From NCBI GenBank assembly GCA_026645575.1, contig JAPKMW010000006.1, positions 1-64,000 on the forward strand: DNA of 64,000 nt, read 5' to 3'. Positions 44,808 to 53,729 of this stretch are shown piece by piece (position 1 is the first letter of the stretch; each line of letters starts with the position of its first letter). This stretch comes from Caldilineaceae bacterium (lineage in GTDB: Bacteria > Chloroflexota > Anaerolineae > Caldilineales > Caldilineaceae). The position numbers were made by a program, and so were the translations under genes. A model generated the notes under the pieces. The model was not told the DNA's origin. It did not search any database and saw nothing but the letters and a program-made list of their open reading frames with translations.

Positions 44808-46100
44808 ATGCAACGACTGTTCCGCACCTTTTTGATCTTACCGGCGCTGATCATCGGTTTGGTCGTGATTCCGACCGTCGCATTTTCGGCCAGCCGTGAG
44901 GGTGATTTCCAAATTTCGTTAAATCAAAGCACAATTAGCCCGTTACCAACCCCGACCAACAGTGGCACTGTGCCACCGCCAACACCAACCAGCAAGCCGC
45001 CGGTTGTGGTCTATCCGACGGCGACGCCTGTCTATCGCCCGCCGGTTGTTGCCCCGAAGCCGGTTGTCCCAACGGCCACGCCAACCCTGGCCTCGGCGAC
45101 GCCGACTGATGAAGCCTATATCGGCGACGAACGCATTATCAAGGTCATCGGTGACCGCTTGAGCAGCACGATCTATGCGTATACCGATGCCGGTTGGCTC
45201 TACCGCTCTGACGATGATGGCCGGGTCTGGACGCTGGTGACCACTGACCCGATGGTCGATGACTTTGTGATGAATGCCAATAACCCCGATGTGTTGTATA
45301 GTGATTCGGAAGTTACCTGTGAAGGTGGTTCGGCCAGCGCTGACGAGCCGATGTACCGCTCGATTGACGGCGGTCTGACCTGGATCGAACTGCCCGGCAG
45401 CCTGACCCTGCGCCCGATGCTTTCGCACCAGGGTGACCCCAACAGCCTCTTTGCGGCGGATTGCACCATGCTCTATCTGACCACTGATGGCGGCCTGACC
45501 TGGGAAGCCAAGCCGGATAGCTCGCCGGATGCACTGTGGACGAACTTCCGTGTGGTCGATATGGCCGCTTCCTCGCTGTTGGGTGATCCGCAGCCGGAGG
45601 AACCGAACTGGAACCAACTCTTTGCTGCCGGTCTGAATGAAAACGGCACCGGTGTGGTGGCCTTTAGCAATGACCTGGGTGACACCTGGGTGCGCTTGAC
45701 CCCGAACATCGACCCGGCCCCTTGGGGCATGACCGCCATCACGGCTGATCCCTTTGTTGAAGGGCTGCTGGGCTTCTCCGAACCGCGCAGCGTCTGGTTC
45801 ACCGAGAACTTCGGTGTCAACTGGCAGGTGACGACCAAGGGCCTGAGCAATGTGGTGGATCGGGGCATTGAGGGCGCGCCTTTCGGGTTGAATGATATTG
45901 TCTATCACCCCACTGGCGAACTCTACCTGGCGACGGCTCGTGGTCTCTACCACAAAGCGGCTGGTGATAGCGAGTGGAGCAAGGTGGAAGACACCGACTT
46001 TGATCTCGCCGAACTGACTGGCCTGCTTTTCACGGAGACCAACCAGGGCAAGTTGTGGATTAACTCAACTGACGGGGTTTTTGTGTACGTGATTGAGTAA
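44808..46100 (+). CDS. Secreted BNR/sialidase-type beta-propeller protein
   Basis: A 430-residue exported protein. The N-terminus is a signal peptide (LFRTFLILPALIIGLVVIP then AFSAS). A Pro-Thr linker follows (about residues 45-100), typical of surface proteins in this lineage. The rest carries BNR/Asp-box-like repeats: SDDDGRVWT, SIDGGLTWIE, TTDGGLTWEA, SNDLGDTWVR and TENFGVNWQV, which form a beta propeller as in YCF48/sortilin-like proteins. No catalytic residues are evident, so binding or structural use is more likely than glycosidase activity. GGAGG lies 12 bases before ATG. Confidence 0.8.
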   Translation: MQRLFRTFLILPALIIGLVVIPTVAFSASREGDFQISLNQSTISPLPTPTNSGTVPPPTPTSKPPVVVYPTATPVYRPPVVAPKPVVPTATPTLASATPTDEAYIGDERIIKVIGDRLSSTIYAYTDAGWLYRSDDDGRVWTLVTTDPMVDDFVMNANNPDVLYSDSEVTCEGGSASADEPMYRSIDGGLTWIELPGSLTLRPMLSHQGDPNSLFAADCTMLYLTTDGGLTWEAKPDSSPDALWTNFRVVDMAASSLLGDPQPEEPNWNQLFAAGLNENGTGVVAFSNDLGDTWVRLTPNIDPAPWGMTAITADPFVEGLLGFSEPRSVWFTENFGVNWQVTTKGLSNVVDRGIEGAPFGLNDIVYHPTGELYLATARGLYHKAAGDSEWSKVEDTDFDLAELTGLLFTETNQGKLWINSTDGVFVYVIE

Positions 46101-46117
46101 GTCAAACAAGTAGATAG

Positions 46118-46165
46118 GTAACAAAAAACAGCGCTGCGAACACCGCAGCGCTGTTTTTTGTTACC
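46118..46165. terminator. Terminator after the BNR-repeat gene
   Basis: A 21-base perfect stem (46118-46138 and 46145-46165) with CAGCGCTGC core, A-run before and T-run after, 6-base loop. It works in both directions, between convergent genes. Confidence 0.92.
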
Positions 46166-46280
46166 TTCCCTTTTCTTAAGCACCGTATTTATCGCTAGTC
46201 ACTCAGATGCCACCAGCGAATCAACTATATAGTATACCATAGCGCAACGTCTTACCCTTCTGCTCAAACAGTCGCGACCA

Positions 46281-46333
46281 GATAGGTAGGAGATCGGGCG
46301 ATGCCAATCTTTTCGCCCGATCTCCTACCTATC
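46281..46333. repeat. Perfect 20-base hairpin at the metal ATPase 3' end
   Basis: GATAGGTAGGAGATCGGGCG (46281-46300) and its complement (46314-46333), 13-base loop. The ATPase stop codon lies immediately next to it. Confidence 0.8.
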
Positions 46334-46334
46334 A

Positions 46335-48374
46335 TTACCCTAATGCTTGTCCCGGTCGCAACGCCAGTAATCGCAACCCATTCGTCACCACAATCAACGT
46401 ACTGCCTTCGTGACCCACAACGCCTAACGGCAGGGGCAGCACAAAGCCGGGCCAGAGCGCCGGCAGCAGAATAGTTGCCAGCACCAGCACAACGATCACA
46501 CTGACGGAAAAGATCACATTCTGGCGCACAATCTGTTCGGCCTGCCGCCCCAGTTTTAAGATAAAGGGCAGCTTTGAGAGGTCGCTGGACATTAAGACGA
46601 CATCGGCGGTTTCCAGGGCGACATCAGTGCCGCCGGCGCCCATCGCCACGCCAACGGTGGCCGTCGCCAGGGCTGGGGCGTCGTTGACGCCATCGCCCAC
46701 CATCGCAATTTTGCCCTCTTTGGCGAGACCGTGAATGATCTCGACTTTCTGTTCCGGCAACAGGTCGCTGTAGACTTCGGTGACGCCCAGTTCTTTGGCA
46801 ATGTTGGCGGCAACAGCTTTGTTATCGCCGGTTAACATGGCAATGCGCTGCATACCCAACGCGCGCAACTGTGTCACAGTCGCCTTGGCCTCAGCGCGCA
46901 CCGTATCCGCGACGGCGATATAGCCAATCACTTCCCAATCGCGTGAATGACCGAGCGTGTCCTCCTGTGAACTACGCCGCACCACCATCATTGCGGTCTT
47001 GCCCTGCTTTTGCAGACTGTCGCCAACTAGACGAATGGCCGGCGAAAAATCCATCGCTTCGTTCATAAAGAGCTTGTCGTTGCCGATATAGATTGTTTCG
47101 CGATGCTCTTTGCGATCAAATTGGGCTTGCAACCCATGCCCAGGGACAGCGAAGAAGGCGCTGGGCGTTTCCAAGGTCAGGTTACGTTCCTTCGCTTTGT
47201 TGATAATCGCCTGCCCTAAATGATGTTCGCTCAACAACTCAGCGCTGGCGGCAATGCGCAGCAGATCATCTTCGCTGTAGCCGCTCAACGGGCGTAGATC
47301 GGTCACGACTGGTTTGCCGTGGGTGAGGGTGCCAGTTTTGTCAAAGGCGACAATGTTGATGGCCGCCACCTTTTCCAGGTAAGCGCCTCCCTTAAAGAGA
47401 ACGCCATTGCGCGCGGCGGCGGCAATCGCACTGAGGACGCTGGCTGGTGTGCTGATGATCAACGCACATGGGCTGGCGACGACCAGCAGCGTCATCGCTC
47501 GGTAGAGTGTATCGCTAAAGGGTTCATTGCCAAAGAGCAGCGGTAGAAGAATCGCCAGCAACGTGCCGCCGATGACGGTGTAAGTATAGGGCTGGCTAAA
47601 GCGGTCGATAAACTTCTGCGTTGGGGTGGTGTCCTGTTGCGCATCTTCGACCAATTTAATAATCTTGCTGAGGGTGCTTTCGCCTGCCGGTTTTTGTACT
47701 TCGATTTCCAGCGCACCGCTGCCGTTGATCGTGCCGGCATAGACCTGATCACTTACATGTTTTTGTACAGGAATGCTTTCCCCGGTAATGGGGCTTTGGT
47801 CGATTGAACTAGCGCCTTTTGTCACGACACCGTCGACCGGCAGCCGTTCGCCGGGGCGCACAAGAACAATGTCCCCCAGTTGCAATTCGCCAACCGCCAG
47901 GGTCACCTCGTTTTGCCCACGGCGTACACGGGCTGTTTCGGGACGCAGATCCGCCAAAGCTTCAATGGCGCGACGGGTGCGTTCCATAGCAAACTCTTCA
48001 AGCGCACCGCTTAGGGTAAAGAGAAAGAGGAGCAGCGCGCCTTCTTCCCACTCGCCGATAGCAGCCGCGCCAAGAGCGGCGGCGATCATCAAAAAGTCAA
48101 TATCGAGCTTGCCATGTCTGGCTTCTTCAATGGCGCCCATAAGACCGGAATAACCACCGGCGGCAAAGGCGATTAGCGCGGCAATGGTCACCGCCCAACC
48201 CGGCAAAGCGCCAGTGACACTGCCCCCCAACCACCCGATCAGCAGGGCGATGAGGGTGACGGCGGCCAGTAATAGCTCTACGTTAGTACGCCAAAAGCTA
48301 AAGATTGAGTTAACATTGCCGACGCCGCCCGGTTGGGCAGCGAGCGAACCGGCATGAACAGTTTGCGTTGTCAT
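46335..48374 (-). CDS. P1B-4-type metal-exporting ATPase
   Basis: Metal efflux P-type ATPase of about 679 residues without an N-terminal metal-binding domain. It has the actuator TGES (SPITGESIP), the ion-path motif SPCALIISTP in place of CPC, the phosphorylation motif DKTGTLTHGKP, GDGVNDAPALA and a final-helix HEGST. SPC together with HEG(G/S)T is the P1B-4 pattern, known for Co, Zn or Fe(II) export (for example PfeT/FrvA). It lies just downstream of a PerR-like gene on the same strand, which favours Fe(II) export under peroxide stress (inference). Start at 48374 or 48398 is undecided; both ribosome sites are weak. Confidence 0.87.
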   Translation of the reverse strand: MTTQTVHAGSLAAQPGGVGNVNSIFSFWRTNVELLLAAVTLIALLIGWLGGSVTGALPGWAVTIAALIAFAAGGYSGLMGAIEEARHGKLDIDFLMIAAALGAAAIGEWEEGALLLFLFTLSGALEEFAMERTRRAIEALADLRPETARVRRGQNEVTLAVGELQLGDIVLVRPGERLPVDGVVTKGASSIDQSPITGESIPVQKHVSDQVYAGTINGSGALEIEVQKPAGESTLSKIIKLVEDAQQDTTPTQKFIDRFSQPYTYTVIGGTLLAILLPLLFGNEPFSDTLYRAMTLLVVASPCALIISTPASVLSAIAAAARNGVLFKGGAYLEKVAAINIVAFDKTGTLTHGKPVVTDLRPLSGYSEDDLLRIAASAELLSEHHLGQAIINKAKERNLTLETPSAFFAVPGHGLQAQFDRKEHRETIYIGNDKLFMNEAMDFSPAIRLVGDSLQKQGKTAMMVVRRSSQEDTLGHSRDWEVIGYIAVADTVRAEAKATVTQLRALGMQRIAMLTGDNKAVAANIAKELGVTEVYSDLLPEQKVEIIHGLAKEGKIAMVGDGVNDAPALATATVGVAMGAGGTDVALETADVVLMSSDLSKLPFILKLGRQAEQIVRQNVIFSVSVIVVLVLATILLPALWPGFVLPLPLGVVGHEGSTLIVVTNGLRLLALRPGQALG

Positions 48375-48536
48375 AGGTATTCTTTCTGGATGGTTCATTG
48401 CAGTGAAAGTGCGCCTTGCCTCTTGTCTATCACCAATTTGTCAAATAACTGCTAAGCAGCAGTAAAAAGTTCGGTTATGACAATAGATATACATGAACGC
48501 GACTGCCGACAGCAAGTGCTACTTCACCTGTACAGG

Positions 48537-49046
48537 TCATGAATGGGATAGGCTTACCGCTGTCATCGCGGGTTCTTCCTGCTCCATCAGCGTTGCGCCA
48601 GCGTGCGCTTGTTGTTGACAACTTTGGCAGAGACCGATGACATCGACTTTGGCAGCAAATGGTTGAAAACCAATCGCCTGCTGTAAGGTCGTGAACTCAG
48701 CCGTGTTGGTGACAGTGCCGACGACATCGCTGTGGTAGTCGATCACTTGGTGACAGCGTAGACAGATCAAATTGACATGAGGGGATGGATCGGTTTCATA
48801 ATGCGTATGATTAGCGCCAAAATTGATTTCGACAATCGCCCCTAATTGCTGTAAGGTGTTCAGCGTATTATAGATCGTGGCGCGGCTAATCTCTGGGTGT
48901 TGTGTATGAATGTCGGTATAGACTTGATAAGGCGTCGGATGCTTATCGGTTTGCGCCAGGTAATCACAGATCGCCTGACGTTGTTCGGTGATGCGGTGGC
49001 CGGCATTGCGTAACGCTGCTAGATAGAATTCTACTTTTTTGCTCAT
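48537..49046 (-). CDS. perR: Fur family regulator, PerR-like
   Basis: Metal-dependent repressor of 169 residues. The winged-helix recognition segment is ISRATIYNTLNTLQQLGAI; the metal region reads DPSPHVNLICLRCHQVIDYHSD, with CLRC and the later CQSC forming the structural zinc site. Asp in VIDYH matches the PerR-specific Asp104 of Bacillus PerR (Fur has Glu). The second sensing His of PerR is Asn here (HVN). ATG at 49046 has AAGG 10 bases upstream. A perfect TTAGAATCATTCTAA box precedes the gene, so autoregulation is likely. Zur or Fur function cannot be fully excluded. Confidence 0.82.
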   Translation of the reverse strand: MSKKVEFYLAALRNAGHRITEQRQAICDYLAQTDKHPTPYQVYTDIHTQHPEISRATIYNTLNTLQQLGAIVEINFGANHTHYETDPSPHVNLICLRCHQVIDYHSDVVGTVTNTAEFTTLQQAIGFQPFAAKVDVIGLCQSCQQQAHAGATLMEQEEPAMTAVSLSHS

Positions 49047-49073
49047 AACCAATTACCTTGAAATTTTGATTTA

Positions 49074-49090
49074 TTTAGAATCATTCTAAA
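49074..49090. promoter_or_regulatory. PerR/Fur-type operator
   Basis: TTTAGAATCATTCTAAA is an exact 8-1-8 palindrome containing the 7-1-7 PerR-box form TTAGAAT-N-ATTCTAA. It lies 28 bases upstream of the perR-like start. Confidence 0.8.
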
Positions 49091-49208
49091 ACATGCTTCA
49101 CGGTATGAATGTAGTTTGTCTTCCGGTTTGCGAGAAGCGGGTGGAGTTTTGGCGGTATGCGCTAATGTTTGTGGGCGTTCTGTAAAAATGCCCCACTACG
49201 CTATCGGT

Positions 49209-49237
49209 TTGACAGGGCTTGTGAATCTTGGTACAAT
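49209..49237 (+). promoter_or_regulatory. Promoter of the cytochrome oxidase cluster
   Basis: TTGACA (49209-49214), a 17-base spacer and TACAAT (49232-49237): 6 of 6 and 5 of 6. Transcription would start near 49244, 29 bases before the GTG of the first small gene. Confidence 0.8.
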
Positions 49238-49272
49238 CCAGCTTGTCACATTGGGGAGAAATTAGGAAAACT

Positions 49273-49617
49273 GTGAACCGCACTATTGGATATGGTTCGT
49301 TAGCATTAGTGATTGGCTGGCTTGTCCTGAGCTACAGCAAGTGGCTGCCGGCGACGTGGCGCGTTAGCGCTCCGCTTGCCGGCGTTGGCCCTTGGTTTCA
49401 AGGAGCGACGGTTGCCATCCTTCTTTGTTTTGTTGCCATTCAGCTTTGGCTTCTCGCTTCAACATGGCGGATTGTACAGCGACAGCGCCAAGACGACGCC
49501 CAGACCACCGGCATTTTTTCGTTGAGTCTCTTTGGTGAACTCTTTTGGACTGTGCTGCCGCTTTTGCTTACCATTGGCCTGGCGTTGGCTGGGTATCGAA
49601 TATGGGTTAGTATCTAA
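49273..49617 (+). CDS. Small membrane protein at the head of the cox cluster
   Basis: A 114-residue protein with three predicted membrane helices (about residues 5-23, 37-60 and 88-108), a Trp-rich first loop and a basic segment RIVQRQRQDD between helices 2 and 3. The GTG start at 49273 is chosen because AGGA lies 5 bases upstream and because an earlier in-frame start (49228) overlaps the promoter. I do not recognise the family. Its third helix and spacing resemble the N-terminal hairpin of oxidase subunit II, and it may be an accessory subunit or a remnant duplicate. Confidence 0.55.
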   Translation: MNRTIGYGSLALVIGWLVLSYSKWLPATWRVSAPLAGVGPWFQGATVAILLCFVAIQLWLLASTWRIVQRQRQDDAQTTGIFSLSLFGELFWTVLPLLLTIGLALAGYRIWVSI

Positions 49618-49668
49618 TCAATAATGAATGGAAAACAATTAATCATTCATTATTAAAGCGTTTCATTC
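49617..49668. repeat. AT-rich hairpin, relative of 15206-15266
   Basis: AATAATGAATGG, then AATTAATCATTCATTATT and AAGCGT. Same words and flank as the element between murB and ddl, with a shorter right arm. Confidence 0.65.
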
Positions 49669-49838
49669 CCCCATTACCCGAAAAGTTTGTTCAAAGCGCT
49701 AAGAATTTGGGTCTCTACTAACAAACGAAGTAAACTAAACAAGCCAAATGCGCAACCGCTCAATAGTAAGATTTGTTAATCTTATGGCTCGTTCTGCCAC
49801 AGGTAAATAGCAGGTAAATTGCAGGAGTGAATAACGTT

Positions 49839-50636
49839 ATGCCTAAGTCATCGTCGGACAGACGCCACTTTATCATTGCGGGCGTCCTTGTCGTCATTGT
49901 GACCGTTTTAATGGATCTGCTCTTAAAGAGCGCACTGCCCATGCCGGTCCAAGCCAGTATTGAAGCGCTTACGATTGATCGCATGATCGGCTGGCACTTA
50001 ACCCTCATTGCCTTCCTTTTCGCCCTGGTCGTGGTCTTTATGCTTTATGCCATGGTTGTCTTTCGGCGACGTGAAGGCGACGATAGTGATGGTGATCATT
50101 TTGAAGGGAATACTACCCTGGAAATCGCTTGGACGGTGATCCCGTTGCTACTTGTCTTTATCTTTGGTTATCTCGGCGTGGTTGATCTGCAAACGATTAC
50201 CCAAGAGAATGAAGAACTTACCGTCAAGGCCACGGGCCGCCAGTGGTCTTGGGCCTTTGAGTACGAGGGCGGCGTCTTAAGCCCGGAATTGATTCTACCG
50301 GTGGATAAACGGGTGAAGGTGCTGTTGCGCAGCGAGGATGTGCTGCATTCGTTCTGGGTGCCTGAGTTTCGCGTGAAGAAGGATCTGCTGCCGGCGTCGG
50401 CTCATGCCGAATCCGATGAAGAAGCTTTCCCCTCTAGCGTTCACTTCACGCCAAACAAGGTGGGGGAATACAAGGTGGAATGTGCCGAGTTGTGCGGACT
50501 GACTCACTATAATATGTTGGCGCCGGTCAAGGTCGTCGAGGAAGGTGAATTTACGGTCTGGCTGGCAACGGAGCAGGCCAAAGTGAACGACGGCAAAGCG
50601 CTGGCCGAAGCCAAGGGTAAGAATGCAACCCCTTAA
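49839..50636 (+). CDS. ctaC: Cytochrome c oxidase subunit II
   Basis: Carries the CuA centre that takes electrons from cytochrome c or another carrier. Two membrane helices (about residues 8-28 and 48-70), then the cupredoxin domain with GRQWSWAFEYEGG and the CuA ligands: His in LHSFWVPEF and Cys, Glu, Cys, His, Met in CAELCGLTHYNM. No cytochrome c domain follows, so this is an aa3 rather than caa3 type. ATG at 49839 has AGGAG 11 bases upstream; GTG at 49827 overlaps that site. It is followed by ctaD across a repeat. Confidence 0.95.
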   Translation: MPKSSSDRRHFIIAGVLVVIVTVLMDLLLKSALPMPVQASIEALTIDRMIGWHLTLIAFLFALVVVFMLYAMVVFRRREGDDSDGDHFEGNTTLEIAWTVIPLLLVFIFGYLGVVDLQTITQENEELTVKATGRQWSWAFEYEGGVLSPELILPVDKRVKVLLRSEDVLHSFWVPEFRVKKDLLPASAHAESDEEAFPSSVHFTPNKVGEYKVECAELCGLTHYNMLAPVKVVEEGEFTVWLATEQAKVNDGKALAEAKGKNATP

Positions 50637-50642
50637 AAATTT

Positions 50643-50690
50643 GTAGTAAAGACCTTTCTTTTGCAGGAAAAAGACTAAGGTCTTTACTAC
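50643..50690. repeat. Hairpin of the GTAGTAAAGACC family
   Basis: GTAGTAAAGACCT on the left and AGGTCTTTACTAC on the right, exact 13-base arms. Same family as 12895-12951 and the murG copy. Confidence 0.75.
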
Positions 50691-50741
50691 TGAAATATCT
50701 TCCGTGGCGTGAGTAAAACGCAGGTGAAGGAGTACTCTTCT

Positions 50742-52625
50742 ATGTCATTGATGTCTTTGGGATTGGTGCGCGGTCTGGTCGGTCAGGCGCTTGGTACCCT
50801 GGCCGGGATGATCGTGGTCATGTTGATTCGCATTGCGGCTGGGATGCCGGCCTATAGTGAAGAGTCGGTGTGGGTCATCGGCATGTTGGTCGGCGGCATC
50901 GGCTTTATGATTGGTGTTGGTTCGATGGATGATTGGTTTCAATGGTGGAAAGGCAAGGAGACGCCTTTCCGTCATGGCCCGCCCCATGGCGTGCCGGAGT
51001 GGACGCGCTATTTTGCCGTTGATTACAATCACAAAGTGATTGGGATTCAATACGGCGTTACTGGCTTGATTCTGTTGCTCATCGGCGGCGGTTTTGCCGT
51101 CATCTTCCGCACCGAGTTGACCCGTTCTGGGCTACAGTTCCTAGACCCCAACACCTATAACACCATTATTAGCTTGCATGGCTGGGTGGCCCTCTTCTCC
51201 ATTCTACTGGGCATTGGCGGGATGGCAAACTATTTGGTGCCGCTAATGCTGGGCGCCGAAGATATGGCCTTCCCACGGCTCAATGCTTTTGCTTACTGGA
51301 TTAACGTGCCGGCCGGCGTGCTGGTCCTTTCTAGTGTATTCTGGGGTTGGGATGGCGGCTGGACGATTTACCCGCCGTTGAGCATCAAAGGGCCGCTCGG
51401 TTATCAGTTTGTGATCATGGGTGTCTTCCTACTCGGCTTTTCGTCGATTCTGGGGTCGCTCAACTTGATCGCCACAATTCTGCTTATGCGCCCCAAGGGG
51501 ATGAGCCTCTTCCGGATGCCGATCTTCTGCTGGGCGATTCTGGCCACCAGTTTTATTCAGTTGACGGCGACCCAGTTTATTGCCCAATCCTTCTTGATGC
51601 TCTCCATGGAACGGTTGTTGGGCATGGGTTTCTTCGACCCCAGCAAGGGCGGCGACCCCATTCTCTTCCAACATCTCTTTTGGTTCTACTCGCACCCGGC
51701 GGTGTACATCTTTGTCTTGCCGGGCTTGGGCATTATCAGTGAGTTGCTGCCGGTCTTTGCCCGCAAACCGCTCTTTGGCTACCGCTGGATTGCGCTTTCG
51801 AGCGTAGCGATTGCGTTGGTTGGCTACATCGTCTGGGGCCACCACATGTTTACCTCTGGCTATGCCGAACAGTTGCGCTATTGGTTCATGCTCTCCACCT
51901 TGCTAGTGGCGGTACCCACAGGCGTAAAGTTCTTTAGCTGGCTTGGCACGATGTGGGGCGGCAAATTGACCTTCCCGACCCCCATGCTCTTTACACTGGG
52001 CGCTATTTCAGTCTTCTTGATCGGCGGTTTGAGCGGTCCCATTCTGGCAACTACTGTTTCCGACCAACCGCTGCACGACAGCTACTTTGTGGTCGGTCAC
52101 TTCCATGCCACCATCTTTGGCGGCTTCGTCTTTCCCTTCTTTGCGGCCATCTACTACTGGTATCCCAAGATTACCGGGCGTATGTACAATGAAGCGTTGG
52201 GCAAGTTGCACTTCTGGTTGATGACGATTGGTTTCTGGACGCAGAGTCTTAGCCAGATGTCGGTTGGTGCGATGGGGATGCGTCGTCGTATTGCCGACTA
52301 TGAGCAGGCGATTGGTGGCATGGTCAATGAGAACCTGGGGCTGGTCGAAGTGGGGCATATCATTACCACCATTGCCGCGTTTGTCATTGCCTTCTCGATT
52401 CTGTTGATGATCTATAACCTCTTCTACAGCGCCGAGATGGGCAAAGAGGCCGGCGCCAATCCCTGGCGTTCCCGCTCGCCCGAATGGCAAATTCCTTCGC
52501 CGGTGCCGGAACATAGCTTTGCCGCACCAATTTCGGTGGTGGGTGAACCCTATGACTACGGCTTGCCAGGCAGCTATGTGACGATGGGGCCGGTGACAGC
52601 GGCGACAGCGGCTGGACATGATTAA
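50742..52625 (+). CDS. ctaD: Cytochrome c oxidase subunit I
   Basis: Catalytic subunit with haem a and the haem a3-CuB centre, reducing O2 and pumping protons. The 627-residue protein has two extra helices at the N-terminus before the usual twelve. Ligand motifs: SLHGWVALF (haem a His), YSHPAVYIFVLPG (CuB His and the cross-linked Tyr), VWGHHMFTSG (two CuB His) and VVGHFHATIFGG (haem a3 and haem a His). YSHPAVY in place of HPEVY marks the A2 subgroup, which lacks the helix VI Glu. ATG at 50742 has AAGGAG 10 bases upstream. Confidence 0.96.
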   Translation: MSLMSLGLVRGLVGQALGTLAGMIVVMLIRIAAGMPAYSEESVWVIGMLVGGIGFMIGVGSMDDWFQWWKGKETPFRHGPPHGVPEWTRYFAVDYNHKVIGIQYGVTGLILLLIGGGFAVIFRTELTRSGLQFLDPNTYNTIISLHGWVALFSILLGIGGMANYLVPLMLGAEDMAFPRLNAFAYWINVPAGVLVLSSVFWGWDGGWTIYPPLSIKGPLGYQFVIMGVFLLGFSSILGSLNLIATILLMRPKGMSLFRMPIFCWAILATSFIQLTATQFIAQSFLMLSMERLLGMGFFDPSKGGDPILFQHLFWFYSHPAVYIFVLPGLGIISELLPVFARKPLFGYRWIALSSVAIALVGYIVWGHHMFTSGYAEQLRYWFMLSTLLVAVPTGVKFFSWLGTMWGGKLTFPTPMLFTLGAISVFLIGGLSGPILATTVSDQPLHDSYFVVGHFHATIFGGFVFPFFAAIYYWYPKITGRMYNEALGKLHFWLMTIGFWTQSLSQMSVGAMGMRRRIADYEQAIGGMVNENLGLVEVGHIITTIAAFVIAFSILLMIYNLFYSAEMGKEAGANPWRSRSPEWQIPSPVPEHSFAAPISVVGEPYDYGLPGSYVTMGPVTAATAAGHD

Positions 52626-52636
52626 TCTTTGGCATT

Positions 52637-52735
52637 CTATGACAAGGTGACAAGGTGACAAGGTGACAAGGTGACAAGGCTATTACGCCTTGTTCGCTCT
52701 CACCTTATTACCCCCTCACCCTGTTCTTCCGTGAT
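52637..52735. repeat. GGTGACAA tandem array
   Basis: Five nearly exact 8-base GACAAGGT units (52639-52677), then a degenerate complement (CTCACCTTATTACCCCCTCA). It lies between ctaD and ctaF, as the related array lies between rpoB and rpoC. Confidence 0.85.
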
Positions 52736-52749
52736 AACTTGGGGGAAAG

Positions 52750-52962
52750 ATGAGCAATCACAAAAAGAATAAAGCTGCGGCCTTTCGCTTTAGTATTATG
52801 GTAGCAGTAGCCTTAGCGGTGCTAACAGGAATTGAATATGTTGTTGCACTTTATTATGATGGTGCAGCCCTCTTATTACTACTTGGTTTGTTCAAAGCTT
52901 ATTTTGTGGTTAATTTTTATATGCACATTTCACGACTCTGGACAGCAGAGGAGGGACATTAA
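52750..52962 (+). CDS. ctaF: Cytochrome c oxidase subunit IV (small)
   Basis: A 70-residue protein with two membrane helices (about residues 13-34 and 40-58) and a basic N-terminus. The pattern, with GLFKAYFVVNFYMHISR across the second helix, matches the prokaryotic cytochrome c oxidase subunit IV family, which stabilises the CuB site. Position between subunits I and III is typical. GGGGGAAAG directly precedes ATG. Confidence 0.8.
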   Translation: MSNHKKNKAAAFRFSIMVAVALAVLTGIEYVVALYYDGAALLLLLGLFKAYFVVNFYMHISRLWTAEEGH

Positions 52963-52965
52963 ATC

Positions 52966-53562
52966 ATGGCTGCCATTACAAGTCGGGCCGAGCATTATGC
53001 CGTTGCCCTACGCAACAACCGTATGGGGTTGTGGCTCTTCTTCCTGTCTGAAGTCTTTCTCTTTGGCGGCTTGCTAGCGACCCGCTTCTATTTGTGGGGG
53101 CCAACCCGCCCGGAAGCCAACCAGTTGATTGGCTTGATCATCACCGTGGTGCTGCTGATCAGTAGCGTATCGATGAACTTGTCGGAAACGGCCATTGAGC
53201 ATGGCGACCGCCGCACCTTTTTGAATGGGTTGGTGGTGACGGCTGTGTTAGGGATCGTCTTCTTCTTTGGCGTGCTGATCTTTGAATGGGGTCTCTTCCC
53301 CAGTATTTACGAAGGCCACCTAACACCGTGGGGTGACAAATATGGCGCCGTTGTCTTTGCCATGACGGGGATGCACGCCATCCATGTGTTAAGCGGTGTT
53401 GCGTTCATTGCCATTGTCTGGAATCTGGGGCGCAAAGGCCATTTCTCCCCTCAAGAACATTGGGGCGTGGAAGCGTGCGCCATCTACTGGCACTTTGTCG
53501 ATCTGGTCTGGATCTTCTTCTACCCAGCCATCTATCTGATCGGCGCCCAGGTGCATCATTGA
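52966..53562 (+). CDS. ctaE: Cytochrome c oxidase subunit III
   Basis: A 198-residue heme-copper oxidase subunit III with five membrane helices, the short form used in aa3 and bo3 oxidases of this type. Conserved parts are LFFLSEVFLFGGLLATRF, the MNLSETAI segment, GMHAIHVLSGVAFI and the C-terminal YWHFVDLVWIFFYPAIYLIG. GGAGGG lies 10 bases before ATG, and the gene starts 4 bases after ctaF. The subunit binds lipid and supports sustained proton pumping. Confidence 0.93.
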   Translation: MAAITSRAEHYAVALRNNRMGLWLFFLSEVFLFGGLLATRFYLWGPTRPEANQLIGLIITVVLLISSVSMNLSETAIEHGDRRTFLNGLVVTAVLGIVFFFGVLIFEWGLFPSIYEGHLTPWGDKYGAVVFAMTGMHAIHVLSGVAFIAIVWNLGRKGHFSPQEHWGVEACAIYWHFVDLVWIFFYPAIYLIGAQVHH

Positions 53563-53576
53563 CAATGTGTGTGCGC

Positions 53577-53705
53577 GCTGGCAGCGGATTCGGGTAACAG
53601 ATTGAACCGATAGGCAGCAATCCATTCTCTTCCGGTAGTGGGTAGAATGGATTGCTACGGATCATCCGCTCAATTCGCTCCCCGAATCCGCTGACAGCGC
53701 AGGTT
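53577..53705. repeat. Nested large hairpin between ctaE and ctaG
   Basis: Outer arms GCGCTGGCAGCGGATTCGGG and CCCGAATCCGCTGACAGCGC (one gap and change) enclose inner arms AGCAATCCATTCT and AGAATGGATTGCT. The structure spans 129 bases and ends just before the ctaG start. Confidence 0.75.
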
Positions 53706-53729
53706 AGCTCTTTCCTTAACTTACCAATT

